64,000 nt of DNA from Chamaea fasciata. Taxonomy: Eukaryota > Chordata > Aves > Passeriformes > Sylviidae. Each line of letters begins with the position of its first letter. The stretch's first letter is position 1. The position numbers were made by a program, and so were the translations under genes. Under the pieces are notes generated by a model, which had not been told where the DNA came from, did no database searches, and saw only the letters and a program-made list of their open reading frames with translations. Shown here one piece after another: positions 46,760 through 59,727 of this stretch. The stretch lies in the NCBI GenBank assembly GCA_029207755.1, contig JARCOQ010000001.1:96576640-96640639 (forward strand), read 5' to 3'.

Positions 46760-47127
46760 TCAGAGACTAGGTAGACAAAAAAAATCCTTTTCTTGCTGAT
46801 GACCAAGGACAACAAGTACAAGTTTCAGATCCAAAAGCATAAACAACAGTGGGCTGAAAAGAGAAAACAAGATGGATGGGACTTCACAATCTGAAGCTGT
46901 AATTGGACAACTTAAACCCCAATATGCAAATGGACCAAAACTTATAAAAGTGTGAGACCTTGTGACTGATGGTCCATTTTGTGACCATTTGAAGTCCACC
47001 TTGAGTGTAGACCTGGCCAGGCTCTTGTACTGCCAAAGGTGTATCCTTAAAGGCCTTTTAATAAATGTCTATTTTATTCTCCGGCTCTGTCCAGTCTCTG
47101 TTCCAGGTCAGCATTCCCAGGGTATCA
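46760..47127 (+). repeat. LTR, class uncertain
   Basis: CTTATAAAAGTG at 46941, AATAAA at 47060-47065 and an end at GGGTATCA (47127). The 120-bp distance from TATA to poly(A) signal is normal for an LTR. The start is not fixed and no target duplication was found. Confidence 0.6.
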
Positions 47128-47415
47128 GTCCTAAATACTTATTATTCCAAGCACATGACCTTATCCACCTACTTTTTTTTTTCTCTTCTGTCTTCAGAGG
47201 GGTCAAAGACATGTATTCTCTATATATGCAGAACTGACATGAGTTCATGTTCTCTGGGGCTTTTTTTTTGTTGCTATGGAGATTACCAAATATGCTTTCA
47301 CATACACGGTGATTGGGAACAAGGACGTGGACCTCCATGTGCATGCAAAGGGAATCACTTTATTGTAGAAGTTATCTCCCTTTTATACTTTTCATCTCAA
47401 TCAGACAAAACCTAA

Positions 47416-48080
47416 ATGTGATAGATATTGTAGGATTAATTTGTGTTTTCTTTTTATGATACTTTATAAACCTATACAGAGTTAGTTTGTGTGTTACTGT
47501 ATAATGTTTTAAGCCTAAGGAATGCAGGGTCCCGGGAAGACATTCCTCAGCGGAATAGCAGAGAATCACCCATCACTGAAAGAAAGGAAGGCACCACCCA
47601 TGGGTGATGGAGTTGAGCACTGCCATCATCGGCCATTGGCCAAGCGTTCCGCACCCCATATCCATCACCCCAATCTCATCGAGGACGTACATCTCAACAC
47701 CTGGTTCCAGTAAACCCAGACATAAGTTTATGTCTCCCTGGAAAAACTATTCACTGAATTCACATCCGAGAAGGAAACCATAAGAATATGAATTGAGAAC
47801 AATATTACACAAAGAACAAATGAAGTAATCAGTTGCACAAGCCTAAAAATTGTATAAAAATGAGGCCCTGCATACTCTGAATTTGTGAACCAGAAGGGGA
47901 TTCTGTGCCAAAGGGGCAAGATCTTCGGTTCACCCAGCGCCAATTGCCGAGATCGGAACTGAGCTTTGGTTGTGGTTTTGTCAGGGTTTTTCTGTTTCTC
48001 AAATTCTTGATTTTTTTGTTTTTATTAATAATTTGTTATTAATAATTTTAATTCACAAATTTGGCTTATCATTTATAACA
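47416..48080 (+). repeat. Solo LTR related to the ERV1 provirus, 4-bp duplication
   Basis: TGTGATAGATATTG to ATTTATAACA (665 bp), flanked by TAAA (47412-47415 and 48081-48084). Start, TATA region (GTATAAAAATG at 47852) and end resemble the LTRs at 4924 and 10760, including CTGAATTTGTG after the TATA box. The poly(A) signal is decayed. Confidence 0.75.
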
Positions 48081-51000
48081 TAAACATAACAGGAGAAGAG
48101 CACGCATTGGCTGGCTCAGCTGCAGTGTGCAACTCTCTTACCCTCCAACTGACCTCCAACTGTCCAGCCTGCAGTTATGCCTTCCTGCAGGGCCTTCTGG
48201 TAAACATAAGCTTTAATAACTTTAACAATTACAACCCCATATCCTACAAGTGATCAGCTCCATTTACTTGCCAAGGAAGCGCTGTCATTGGTAACCATTT
48301 TTCAGTGCAGAACTCTGATAGTTGTTGGTTTCCTGTGTCACCAGTTACCTTTGCCTTTTAGTCAAAGCTTTACTATGCTGTTTCTCTCATACTGTGAGTG
48401 AAAACACTGTGTACACAATGTCCAAAGATTTACTTGAGCATATTTCCAGCTTAAATTTCTGTATTGAACCTTTCCATTAAGAGCGTTATGTTGTATCACT
48501 GTGTGTATTCCTAAATGAAGTGTGGGTAGTTAAGGCAAATGCCACAACAGCTATTTGTATACTGGGTGTGTGGGATGGTGGTCAGGGAACAGAGGTCACA
48601 TAGTGTATATATTTTCTGGGTATTTGGTTTTATGGCTAATTAATTTTATAACTGAAAGATCTGTGTTTAGAGCAAGCTCCAATTCATAAAAAAGTAGTTT
48701 TAATACATTATTCCAAGTGAACAAAATTAACCTACTTGGACAGCATATTTAAACAAGCAAAAAAAGCCAGTTGAAAAGATTTTCTTGATTACTTTGCCAT
48801 ACATGAGTAAGATATTGATTCTAACTTAACTCAGACATTACTGAAGAAATAATTCAAATCATATTTGTTGTTATTATTATAAAAATATTAAAACATATTT
48901 GAGGGCATGACTTCCACAGAAACATAAGAGAACTGTTCTCATTACATTATCAGTATTTCTGTAGAATGGCCAATTCTTGGCCATAGCCAAACCAGACTGT
49001 CCTAAATTTAAACATGCTTCTGTACAATATTTGACAAGGATGTTAGGATTGTAACTGATTACAGTAGATTCCATTTGCACAGTTACTACATACCATGTCT
49101 ACTAGTGGACTTAATCAGATAAACTTTTCTTGGAGATTTGGATAAATCAAAAAGTGATTTTACTCTGTGTCTTGTGCTGTAATGAATCACATTCCATCAT
49201 ATCAGTAACCACAGACATCATAGAATTAATTGATTCTAATTCCTGCTTAAGAGTATTACACTGCTATGTAGGTAGTGCTTCATTAATTTCCTGTTACAGC
49301 ACCCTAATTTTAACATCCCGACTCTCCTGTAATTACTAGGCCTGATAGAAATATTCCTACTCTTTCAGAGAAAGTTTAAGATAAGGAGACTAACTTTCCA
49401 GACATATTTAAACTTTCTTTGTGTTATAGAACCACTAGAACTTTTAATTTCAAGAAAAATTTATCTATACTTCAAAGCTGCTAGATTAAAATTGGAAATC
49501 TGAAAGTACATCCATTTAAGGTTTTTCTCTGGAATCTATATGAATTATAGCTTCTAAAGCAATCACTCAAAATATGGATCAAATAGCGTCCCAACCCCTT
49601 CCTCGCCCCTAGTAAAGGATTAGGTTCCTTTTAGCCTTTACCCCCAATAAGAAGGCAAAGTAGGATACAGAACTTCTAAGTTCTAACCATCTTCTTGACA
49701 CATTTCCTATTTGTGAGAAATTTGCTGTCTGACTGTAAGTTATTTTTTGGTGACTTACGTCTCCCCCCTCCAATGACTAAATGGCCTGAACACCAAAACG
49801 GCCTATTGAGCATTTGTGAATTTTTGTTCAACTGCTGCTTAGATTTTGGCTAAGCTAGCTCATGCCAAGACTTGATGGATACCAGGAACAGTGCCACAAG
49901 GTCAAAGCAGGAGCATTGTGAACTCAAGACAGGTGGCCAGAAAGAGCTACAGGGCCATTGCGCAGCAATTGTCTCCTGCAAGACTGTTGTCTCCTCTGAA
50001 AATTATGTTTTCTCTGACAGCATCATCAGAATCCACTAACTTATGGAAATGGTAGATACCAGTCCTCTAAACTGGAAGGTATAAAATGTCAGCTAGCCCA
50101 GAAAGCTTTTGAAGTGGATCTAAAAGCAGCTAGACTACCGAGGTTTTTGTGCTTCCTGGTGTTGCCCAGGGCACATCTGCATTGTGATGAAGATGGAAGG
50201 ATAAGCATTCTCACCCTTAGCTAAGTAAATAATTCCTTTTTTTTACCCACATAAGTGCATGATCTTAAGGGTTATGAGTTATAAGTTATGAAATCCTATG
50301 ACTTGACATGGTGAATAAGTGAATTCATGTGATATACCACTCTGAAAAAAAGGAAATTGAACTGCTGTTTATCATGTTTAGTTTCTGTGTTTCTTAATGA
50401 GTTCATGAAACAAAGTTTAAATCACAGAGTAGACTGTGCTATAAATTAGAGAGATCCAAATGGACCGTGACTGCAATTTCAAGCAAAATATTAAAAGATA
50501 ATAATCTGAAAGGAAGCAACTTCCCATAAGATATTTTCATATCTACTCATCTACCGTTCAATAAGCAGTCCATGAATAAGAATAATTACTATGGTACTAA
50601 CTGAAATTGAATTCTGGATATATTTAACAGAATCTGAGATTTGAGTAAAAATTAGCCTAATGGCACTGAAAAAATAATAAAGAAATGTATAGTCTTAAAT
50701 TGCATGTCTTTTCAAACCATATATTGATTAAAAGAAATTAAAAGAGGAACTTCAGAGTATTGCTTTTGCATAACAAGAAAATTAAAGCTAATGAGAAAGT
50801 CCATAAAAAACATTTTTCCTATCTTTCAAGGAAAAATGTTTGACTGAACTGACTGGAAAAAATTTGCATGTACCCTAAACAGAGATGTGAAATAAGTACT
50901 ATAATCATTTCAAAGGTGGCAGAAATTTGTTAAGTAAGCTTTTCTTCTTGTGCATTCTTCCAGTTTGAAGCTGGAAATGTAGAATAGCAAAGATACTTGG

Positions 51001-54000
51001 ATCTATTGTGCTTTTTTGAAGGAAAGGCTAAGTAGAGGATTAATTAGGTAGGTGTTGCTTTAAGGAGCCAAAGGGGTATTCAAACTATTCTCCATGCTTA
51101 TATTACAGAAAAATGGTATGCACTAGATAGTCATTTATGGGATTCAGAAATACCAAACAAGGTTAGGAATTCAGTTAACTTAATTTCAGTGGAAATCATA
51201 TACATAATCTGTTAAAGGAATTTGAAAATACCATTATAGAAATGCATGCATTTCTGTATTATTGACTCACTTTAGATATCTTGCCCAAGGTAATCTGCAA
51301 GCAAAAATCCATTAAGTAATAGCAGATTAATTTCCATGTTGTTTTAGTTTCCCGTTACTCCACTGTGCCTTCAGTTATATTCACTGCCTTCTTGTGTTTA
51401 CTACTGGAAATAACGGCATCTTGTAATTTCAACAGGTTATGTTTGTTAGTGGTAGAGATTTAGCAAGGTCCTCTCTGTCACAAAGACTAAAACTTCAAAT
51501 TTCATATGCCAGAAAGAGAAGAATTTAAGGGCAACAGGAAAACAATTGTAACTTTTCCTGCTCCTGAGGCTCTGTATACAAGGTGTAGTTGGTCAAGGCT
51601 CCTCAACCAGGCAACAAACTACAGCCAGGATAGTGCATGAGGAGACTCAAGGTATCACAACTGAGATGAAGCAGTAGTTGCTGAAGAGACTGAGGCAGAA
51701 CTCACATACATGAACTGATCTTCTTTGGGAATACTTGACAAAGTTCTGCTACAGTTGAATTTAGCACTCTTCTGTGCTTAGTTCACTGTAAAGTATCAGC
51801 AAAAAAGAAAATCAATATATATTCTGTTTGCCAACAGGTAGATGGTGCATTTCCTACTGCAAAAGTAGTCACATACGAAGCCTCATGCTATGTGACTATG
51901 AATGATAGAATTATGTCTTGACATTTCTTCTAAACATCTAGAAACTTTATGAGGACATGTTACTATTTGAGCTTGTAGATATCTTTGGGGGTAAAACTCT
52001 GCATTTTATCCAGGAAACTGTTCTGAGTAAATTGTGTAGCCTAGCTACTTTTCAGAAGGAAGGCTTTATTTCATAGTTGCAATTAAATTAATACAAAATA
52101 GCTCTGACAAAATGTAAGGATGTTACATTTGAGTTATTTTTCCTTATTCTAATGTAAATTTTATTAAATTCTGAAATAATGTATTTTCTAAAATTATTTG
52201 GTAGTCCTTATACATCTTTTCCTTATATGGGGTGATCCCTCTGTCTTTCCTTAGATGAATGTTGAAATAAATAGGAAACTATTAGAGAACCTCCCAGGAT
52301 ATCTGCAATTTTTCATTGGAACAAGAGTAAATTTAGTTATGTAATAAAGTATAAGGTGCGACTCTGTTTATTTCAAGTTGAAATGAAAAGTAATTTTTAA
52401 TGAACCACTCTTCTATTGCTTTACGTATTTGTCTTTTAAAATTATGTGTGCACATGCAATCTGATCATCAGGACTGAACAGTTCTTATTCTTTGTTTTCA
52501 GGGAAGACATGCTTTGCAAACAGGTTAATTTTACACATTGGGATTAAATCATAGTATATTCCAAGACTGAAAGATAGTAAGATTCCTTAAGACTTAAGGA
52601 GGTAACTGCAAATTCAACTGACATTTTTGATCTTTTCAATAACCCAAATTTACTCTTGATCCACTTTTGTGAGAATCATAGGTACCTGAGACCAAAGTCT
52701 TACAAATGTAAATATTTGGGACATAAATGATAAAATGATAATGTCTTCACTTGGATAATGTGTAAATTGTGCATATGTGGAATAAAATGGATTGTTTACT
52801 TCCTCTATTAGTTACAGTTCCCTGAAGAAACCCTGAGAGGTGAATATTATGATTGAGATAGTGAAGATCTGCCTGCTCCTTGCTTGTTCTTGAAGAAAAA
52901 AATTTATTGTTTTTTCTTTTCTTACTGCCAATACAAATTCATATTGAGCCAAGAGAAATATTTCTGGAAAAAAGAACTTTCATAAAAAAATTCTATTCGG
53001 TCATAATATAAACATTTGATTCAATTATATTTTGTGAAGACACTCTAAATTTTCTTTATTTTTTTTTTTTCTGTTAAAGTTGAGAACACAGTTCAAAACT
53101 CAAAGTTTGTTGCAAGAAAGAAGAACCAACTCTGCTCAGCAGCCTCTGCTATTGTGCTTTTCTATTTGTAATTTTTCTTAGGACATTCACTGCCCATTTT
53201 GGGTTGAGGAGGGATGAAAAGAAAATGGGGCTTTTTCTACCAACATGTAAAAATTGTCTGATGCCCTCCTAGCATTTAATCTTCAGGTACTGACATTTCA
53301 TTGCAGGATTATGGCTTTCAGAGAAAGAATAATAAAGATTTTTTTTCCCTTTTAATATTGATTTAGTAAAATCAGAAGGAGAAATCAGCTGCCTTGAGTT
53401 GAGGAGACTGGAAGAATGAGTCTTAAAATTCTGATATTCTTCCAGGAATTAAAAAAGCTGTTTAATGGAAGCTATGTGTAGGGCAGAGTGGGATTTATTT
53501 CTGTTTCTGGAAGAAAAGTTTGAGACAAGTCATATGGAGAATTTGCTAGTTAGGAGGTTGGAAATCATGATATAGCCTGTATTATGAATACTGCCTGTAG
53601 CGGAATCTCGGAATGACATATTGAACCATAAAAGATACAGTAGAACCCACAGGTCTGTATAAATTTTACTTCCAAGCTTTGTCTTTTCAATAGAAAATAA
53701 TTTATTTGCATTTTGAGCCTTAAATACAACCATTTGTTGGATAGAGCTAAAAACTCTATCAGCTAACCTTCCCATTTCCTTCAGCTTTTTTTTTAACTTT
53801 TCTCTGGCCCGTGGGGCTGCTTGCAAGAACTTTCTGACCCAAAGTTTTTTCTGCCTCTTAGTGGTTAAAAATCATCTGGAGTTGCTGTGACAGTGATTTG
53901 GGTTTTTTAGTTAATCTGAGAAGTGGCTTCATATTAAATCACAGTTTTCTGGATAAAAGTACTCTCAAATCCCTGAATGCAAATTAGAAAATGTGAAATT

Positions 54001-54114
54001 TGGGTGTAAATGCTATGATTTGGACCTGTATTTTTACAATACAGCTGACAGAGCTGAAAGCTAAGTTGCATATAGTGTACGTAGTGTATAGTATATGAAG
54101 AAAGGTGTGAACTA
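48081..54114 (+). other. 6 kb without recognisable genes or elements
   Basis: AT-rich, apparently single-copy DNA. The longest open frames are under 100 codons, and I see no LTR, CR1 or RNA gene pattern. This is the longest element-free stretch in the window. Confidence 0.5.
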
Positions 54115-54905
54115 AGCATAGGAAAACATCCAGGTCCTGCACTTGGGTCACAACAAGCCCATGGAGCACTACAGACTTAGGACAGAGTGGTTGGAAAATT
54201 GCCCATCAGAAAATGACTTGGGGGTGCTGGTTGACAGCAGCTGAACATGCGACAAGATATGCCCAGGTATCTAAAGCCAATCGCATCCTGGCCAATGTCA
54301 GCAATAGTGTGACCAGCAGGTCCAAGGCAGTGATTGTACTCCTGTACTTGGCACTGGTGAGGATGCACCTTGAATCTGGTGTTCGTTTCTGGATCCATCA
54401 CTGCAAGAAAGACATTGAAGTGCTGTAGGGTCTCCAGAGAAGGGCAATGGAGCTGGTGAAAGGTTTGGAGCACAAGTGTTATGAGGAGTGCCTGAGGAGC
54501 TTGGGGTTGCTTAGCCTGGAGGAGTTTCAGGGCAGACTTATTTCTCTCTACAACTGGCTGAGAGGACGTTGTAGACATGTGGGAGTTTGTGTCTTCTCCC
54601 AGATAACAAGTGACAGGACAAGAGGAAATGGCTTCAAGTTGCTCCATTTAGAATGGATATTAGGAAAATATTCTTCATTTAACAGGTTATCCATTGGATA
54701 ACACCCATTGGAACAAAGTTGCTCAAGGAAGTGGTTGAGTCACCATTCCTAGAGGTAATTTTAAAAAGTGTAGATATGGTACTTAGGGACATGGTTTAGT
54801 GTTGGATCTGGAAGTATTAAGTAACTTAGTATTAAGTTAATGGTTGGACTTGAGAATCTTATAAGTCTTACTCAAACTAAATGTTTCTGTGTTTCTGTAT
54901 AACCT
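54115..54905 (+). mobile_element. CR1 LINE, 3' 800 bp
   Basis: Contains C-terminal reverse transcriptase reading (D-L-G-V-L-V-D-S) and the CR1 3' region (GTGGTTGAGTCACCATTCC). The end is decayed to GTTTCTGTGTTTCTGTA. Confidence 0.9.
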
Positions 54906-55256
54906 CCTAAAGGCTCCTTCATTCATGTATGTTCCCTGTTTCTCTTCTAAAAGGCCTTTAAATGAAGAGAAGTAAGTTGTGTTGTATTAAGCAAACAATA
55001 CTGCAGAACTGCTCACCAAGTTCTTTTTTACTGTATTAGCATGACCATGGAGATGGGCATTTGCTACAGAGAAGACTAACCTGGATGCTAATTATGTATA
55101 AGACAAAAATGAAATGGCCCTTTATTCAAGATTAGGTTTTTCAGCCAACAATGTTTCAAAAACATTTGCTGGCTTCACAGTTAGCTGCAGAAGCTGGTTA
55201 TGGGCTGTAAGACCCCAAAAAGCTCACTTGATGAGACTTTTAAAAGAGCTTACAGT
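54906..55256 (+). other. Unassigned DNA
   Basis: No signature recognised. Confidence 0.4.
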
Positions 55257-55875
55257 TGTTCATGTACTCTGAGTTAAACCCACAAAAGAAATACAAGACA
55301 TTCTCAAGAAACCAAAACAACAAGAAAAACTTTACCAGTAACTATAGAAAATCAGGGAAGCTTTGGTAAAAGGTTTAGTGCAACATTCAATCAACAAAAA
55401 ATGCTTCTCAAAGCATTAACTTTGCCCATTCAACTTAGCAAATGCAAAGCCTGTTTGATTTTAAGTTACTCAAAAATTCCAGGAAGAGGGAATTAAAAAG
55501 AAGAAAGACAGACAGAAAAAACATTAACCCCCCCAAACACAGCTACTCATGGTTCCAGTGGTGTTCAGGTAATAGAAATTCTGAGAGGAGATAGGGTCAA
55601 GACATGCTGACCACATATTCAGCCTTAAATAACCCTTGCCCTTCTTGGGCCCTTTCCCCTGGTGGGAATTCTGGTGATTTGACCACTTTAGAACCTGGGT
55701 TAGGGGCACCAGAGTTGGGTGTGGAGCATTGCCTCCAGTGTGCCAGGGACTGGCAGCCAATGCCAGGCTGGGATATAGGATCTGAGGGTGGGGGTGTAGA
55801 GGCCAGATAGGTGCCTCACCAGGGCAAAGCCTCACCTGCCCTTTCCCCCACACACATGCATCTCAAAATGTCTCA
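55257..55875 (-). repeat. 619-bp LTR-like repeat, copy 2
   Basis: On the minus strand TGAGACATTTTG to GTACATGAACA, matching 29131-29748 throughout. Flanks ACAGT and AAATA differ. Confidence 0.7.
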
Positions 55876-56640
55876 AAATAAGTTTTGCATAAGCAAAGAA
55901 AAGAGTTCAGTAGATCAAGTCTATATGAAAGCCATGTCAAGAAGAAGCACTCTGCAGTAACAAGTTGGAGTTGTGCTGCCACTAGTTTGAAAAAAAAGGA
56001 GAATGAAACATGCAGGCTTTGAAAAGTTTTAGCCAATATCACTACTCTGGTGGGATGAGAGGTGACAGAGGAAGTTTTAGGTCACTACTGTCATTTACTA
56101 GATAGTGTAAAAACAATATTGCTTGCCCAGTGAGAGGCAGCATTGTGCTTTTTGTTCTTTTTGACACAAGACTAAGCCACAGAATAGTACCAGTTCACAT
56201 TCTTCAGTTTTATAGATTTTCAAGACTTAATTCAAGTTCTAATTTTCATTCCTCAATGCTTTTCCAATCATGCTAAACACAAAAGACCTTTTGCATTTTC
56301 TCCCCACACTGTTACTGTTTTCTTCCTGTAGATTACAGGTAACAAGTTACAGTGCAGTTTGTTCTTTAATATTTTGATTTTAATTTAAATTGTTAATTAA
56401 AATGCTTCTGTGCATGATTGAGAAGCCTCATCAACTCTAAATTTAATTGTTTTTCTGTCACTAGAAATTTGTTGTGAATGAGTATTCTAAACTTTTCAAG
56501 TGTTCATTTTAAAAAGTGTCTGAGTTGTTAAAACAATGCTGTTTTTTGCACCCCAGCATACAATTAAAGTAGTCAGGCTTAATGAATTTCTTAATACATG
56601 CTGTCAGCAGTGGCAACAGCATAGAATGGAAACTGTGTTT
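55876..56640 (+). other. Unassigned AT-rich DNA
   Basis: No recognisable element. Confidence 0.4.
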
Positions 56641-56958
56641 TTATTTCAGACATGATGTCTGTTTGTCTGACTCTTCGGAAATTCTACACTGAATATGTCT
56701 TTTTGAGGGGGAGTAGGTGATATTTTCTCTTTTTGCAGCTAAAACAAGTAATTTAATTGCTTTCTTACATGCAGAAAAGTAGTGTCCTTCAATTGGCCCA
56801 ATGCTTTTGTCATGAAGGTTAATTTCAGCAACATTTACTGGCAATTCTTCTGCATAGTCTTCACACTGAGAATGAGGCTTCAGGATTGTATTTGTTTCCA
56901 ATTCTGTTCCCAGGATCTCTGTCTTATCCAGAGGTACAATTGTGTGCAGGCGGGACAT
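56641..56958 (-). other. Open frame of 105 codons, possible relic or exon, unidentified
   Basis: It starts at an ATG and ends at a TAA. The product is balanced in composition (about 6 Cys, many Glu, Lys and Ile, no low-complexity run) and has no signal peptide or membrane segment. I do not recognise it. It does not overlap any repeat that I can define, which is why it is listed, but open frames of this length are common by chance in this window, and no promoter, splice or poly(A) context supports a gene. Confidence 0.25.
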
Positions 56959-57059
56959 AGTATTTGCATGTTAATATGACTTTACTGGAAAAATCCTCAC
57001 AAGCAGAAAAGGAAGCATTCCACTAAATGAAGGACAAGGAAATGGAAATTTTGATATTA

Positions 57060-58790
57060 CTTTTGGTGAGGATGATCATCCTGTGGAAGGATGATGAGCC
57101 ATTTGAGAATTTATGGATTAGGATTAAACTGCAGACTGGCAAGGATGTCACTGTTGTGAGGCTGAGATACTGAACACTTTCTTTGCTTCAGTCTTCACTG
57201 ACAGGGCCAGCCCTCAGGAAACCCTGACCTGAAAGACCAAGGAGAAGGTCTAAGGAAGGTGGACTTTCCCTTGGTTGAGGACAATTGGGTTAAAAACCAT
57301 TTACTCAAGCTTGACATCCATAAATCCTTGGGCCCTGATGGGATACACCCACCAGTGTTGAGTGAACTTGTGGACATCATTGCTAGGCCACTCTCAATCG
57401 CCTTTGAAAGGTCATGGCAGTCTGGAGCGGTACCTGAGGACTTGAAGACAGCAAGTGTCACTCCAGTCTTCCAAAATGGCAGGAAGGAGGACCCAGGGAA
57501 CTACAGTCCAGTGAGCCTTACCTCAATCCCTGCATGTGGAAGACAAGAAACTGATCAGTCAGGATGGATTCACCAAAGGGAAATAATGCCTAACCAACGT
57601 GTTTGCTTACTACAATGTGACAAATGGCTGGACAGATGAGGAAGAGCAGTGGTTGTTGTCTTCCTGGATTTCAGCACAGCTGTTGACACTGTCTCTCAAG
57701 ATATCCTCAAGGGAAGTGGGTGTTTGGTGAACATACAGTGTACAGCATTGAGAACTGACTGAACTACAGATTTCAGAAGGTTGTGATCAGTGGCATAGGG
57801 TCTAGTTGGAAGCCTCTAGTTAGTAGTGCTCCTCAGGGGTCCAGTACTGGCTCTAGGATTTAACTTATTCATCAAAGGCTTGTTTTAAGAGATAGAGAGC
57901 CTCCTCAGCAAGTGTGCTGATGACAAAACTTGGAGGACTGGCCAATACCCAGAGTGCTGGGCAGCCATTAAGAAGGACCTCAACCGAATGGAGAGATGGG
58001 CAGAGTGGAATTCTGAAATGCAGCAATGACCAGTGTGGTATCCTGCATCTAGGAAAGAAAAACCCCATGCATCAATACAGACTGCAGTCTGACTTTCTGG
58101 AAAGCAGCTCTGCAGAGAAGGGACCTGTGAGTTCTGGTTGATAACAAGAGTCAGCACTGTATTCTTGTGACCAAGGACAATGGTATCCTGAGGTGCATTA
58201 GGAAGAGCATTGACAGCAGGTTGAAGGAGGTGATCCTGCCCCTCTTTTCAGCCCTGGTGAGGCCACATCTGGATTGATGTGTCCAGTTCTGGGCTGTTCA
58301 GTACAAGACAAACAATGAGATCCTGGAGCAAGTCCAGAAGAAGTCAATGAAGAATATGAGGGCACTGGAACATCTCACTTATGAGGAAAGGCTGAAGGAG
58401 ATGGGCCTGTTTAGCCTGGAGGATAGATCACTGAGAGGGAATGTTATCAGTATCTATAAGTTATCTATAAGTATCTGAAATATTTGAAGAGAGGGTGTCA
58501 AGAGGATGGAGCCAGGCAGTTCTCAGTGGTGCTGAAATGAGAGATAATGAGCAGAAACTGATGCACAGCGAGTTTTATCTGAACATGAGGAAGAACTTCT
58601 TTACTGTGAGAGTGACTGAGCACTGAAACAGGTTGCTCAGAGAGGTTGTGGAGTCTACTTCCCCGAGGATATTCAAAAACCATCTGGACACAATTTTGAG
58701 TATCATGCTGTAGGGGACCCTACCTGAGCAGTGAAGTTGGACTAGATGACCCACTGTGTTTCCTTACTACCTTACCCATTTCGTATTCTT
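57060..58790 (+). mobile_element. CR1 LINE, long 1.7-kb copy
   Basis: Covers much of the reverse transcriptase domain and the 3' region. The catalytic box reads C-A-D-D at about 57916-57927. The tail ends at about 58790 with an aberrant TTTCCTTACTACC rather than an ATTCTGTG repeat. It is the longest CR1 in the window, and stops and frameshifts show it is inactive. Confidence 0.9.
57259..57639 (+). pseudogene. CR1 ORF2 reverse transcriptase, N-terminal part
   Basis: A 126-codon open stretch has K-S-L-G-P-D-G-I-H-P-P-V-L-S-E-L, then P-L-S-I-A-F-E-R-S-W-Q-S-G and E-D-P-G-N-Y-S-P-V-S-L-T-S, the standard order of early CR1 reverse transcriptase motifs. A frame change follows near T-S-I-P, so it is a relic of the enzyme that copies CR1 RNA at its target. 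Confidence 0.9.
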
Positions 58791-58885
58791 TAATCATGAC
58801 TCTGACAGTGATTAAAGAGTCTGTTCCAGTTGTGGACTATAGGATATATTCTTTTAAAGCATACTCTAAACACATATAAGATTAA

Positions 58886-59580
58886 TGTACCTTGACGCAA
58901 GCCAGTGAAGTCTCCAACTAGCCCCTCACCCTTGCCTGCAACAAGAGTGGCCGCCCCTAGACCACAAACGGTCTGAGTGGCAGTAAAGAGCAGGGCTGCT
59001 GCTGCTCTCTATGGCTCTGTGTTGGTGGAGTGTCAAAGATCGAGGCAAAGAACAGGGAGGGATCCTTTGTGTGGTTCTCCACATAGTTTATTATCCAGAG
59101 AGGATCACAAACAAAGGACATCAAATAGGGCTTGACACTGATTTTTAAACGAGGGAGGAACAAGGGGTGGGTACAATCCAGTAACCAATCAGGGAAACAT
59201 CAGGGAGGAGTTTAAGGAGGAACTCATAATGTAACAACCAATGGGGGACACTAAGGGGAAGATACGTCCTAAAACAACCAATGGGACATTGAAGAACACA
59301 GAAACATCTAGATCTAAAGGCTGGGTCTACTGGGGATTGACAACATTAGTGGGCAGAGTTAGGGGACTGACAGGGAACTTTCTAGGGCAAAGGGCAGGGG
59401 TTAGGGAGGATTGATGCTTGGGTAGGTGGGGTAATGAACAGTTTAGGGAGTAACAACTTGGAGAGGGAGGAGAAAACTTTGGGTAAAACCATCCACTTGA
59501 GGGATAAAACAGGAACAAACTATTCAAAAGGTCTTACAAAAATGCAGATAAAGAAAAACACACCACCATAGTACATGGAC
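58886..59580 (-). repeat. LTR-like element
   Basis: A minus-strand AATAAAC lies at 59092-59087, and the left edge TGTACCTTGACG gives a CA end on the minus strand. CCAAT words recur on the plus strand at 59185-59285. The right edge is uncertain and no duplication was found. Confidence 0.5.
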
Positions 59581-59727
59581 TTAGCCAAAGTACAACTTTC
59601 ATTTTGGTGAATCCAATAATTGGATAATTGTTAATAACCTATTTTGAATGTGCACACTGCCTTCACAACAGAAAGTGGGCAACCATAGTTGTTAGGCCCT
59701 TTCCAACATTTGGCTAGTATTTGGCAG

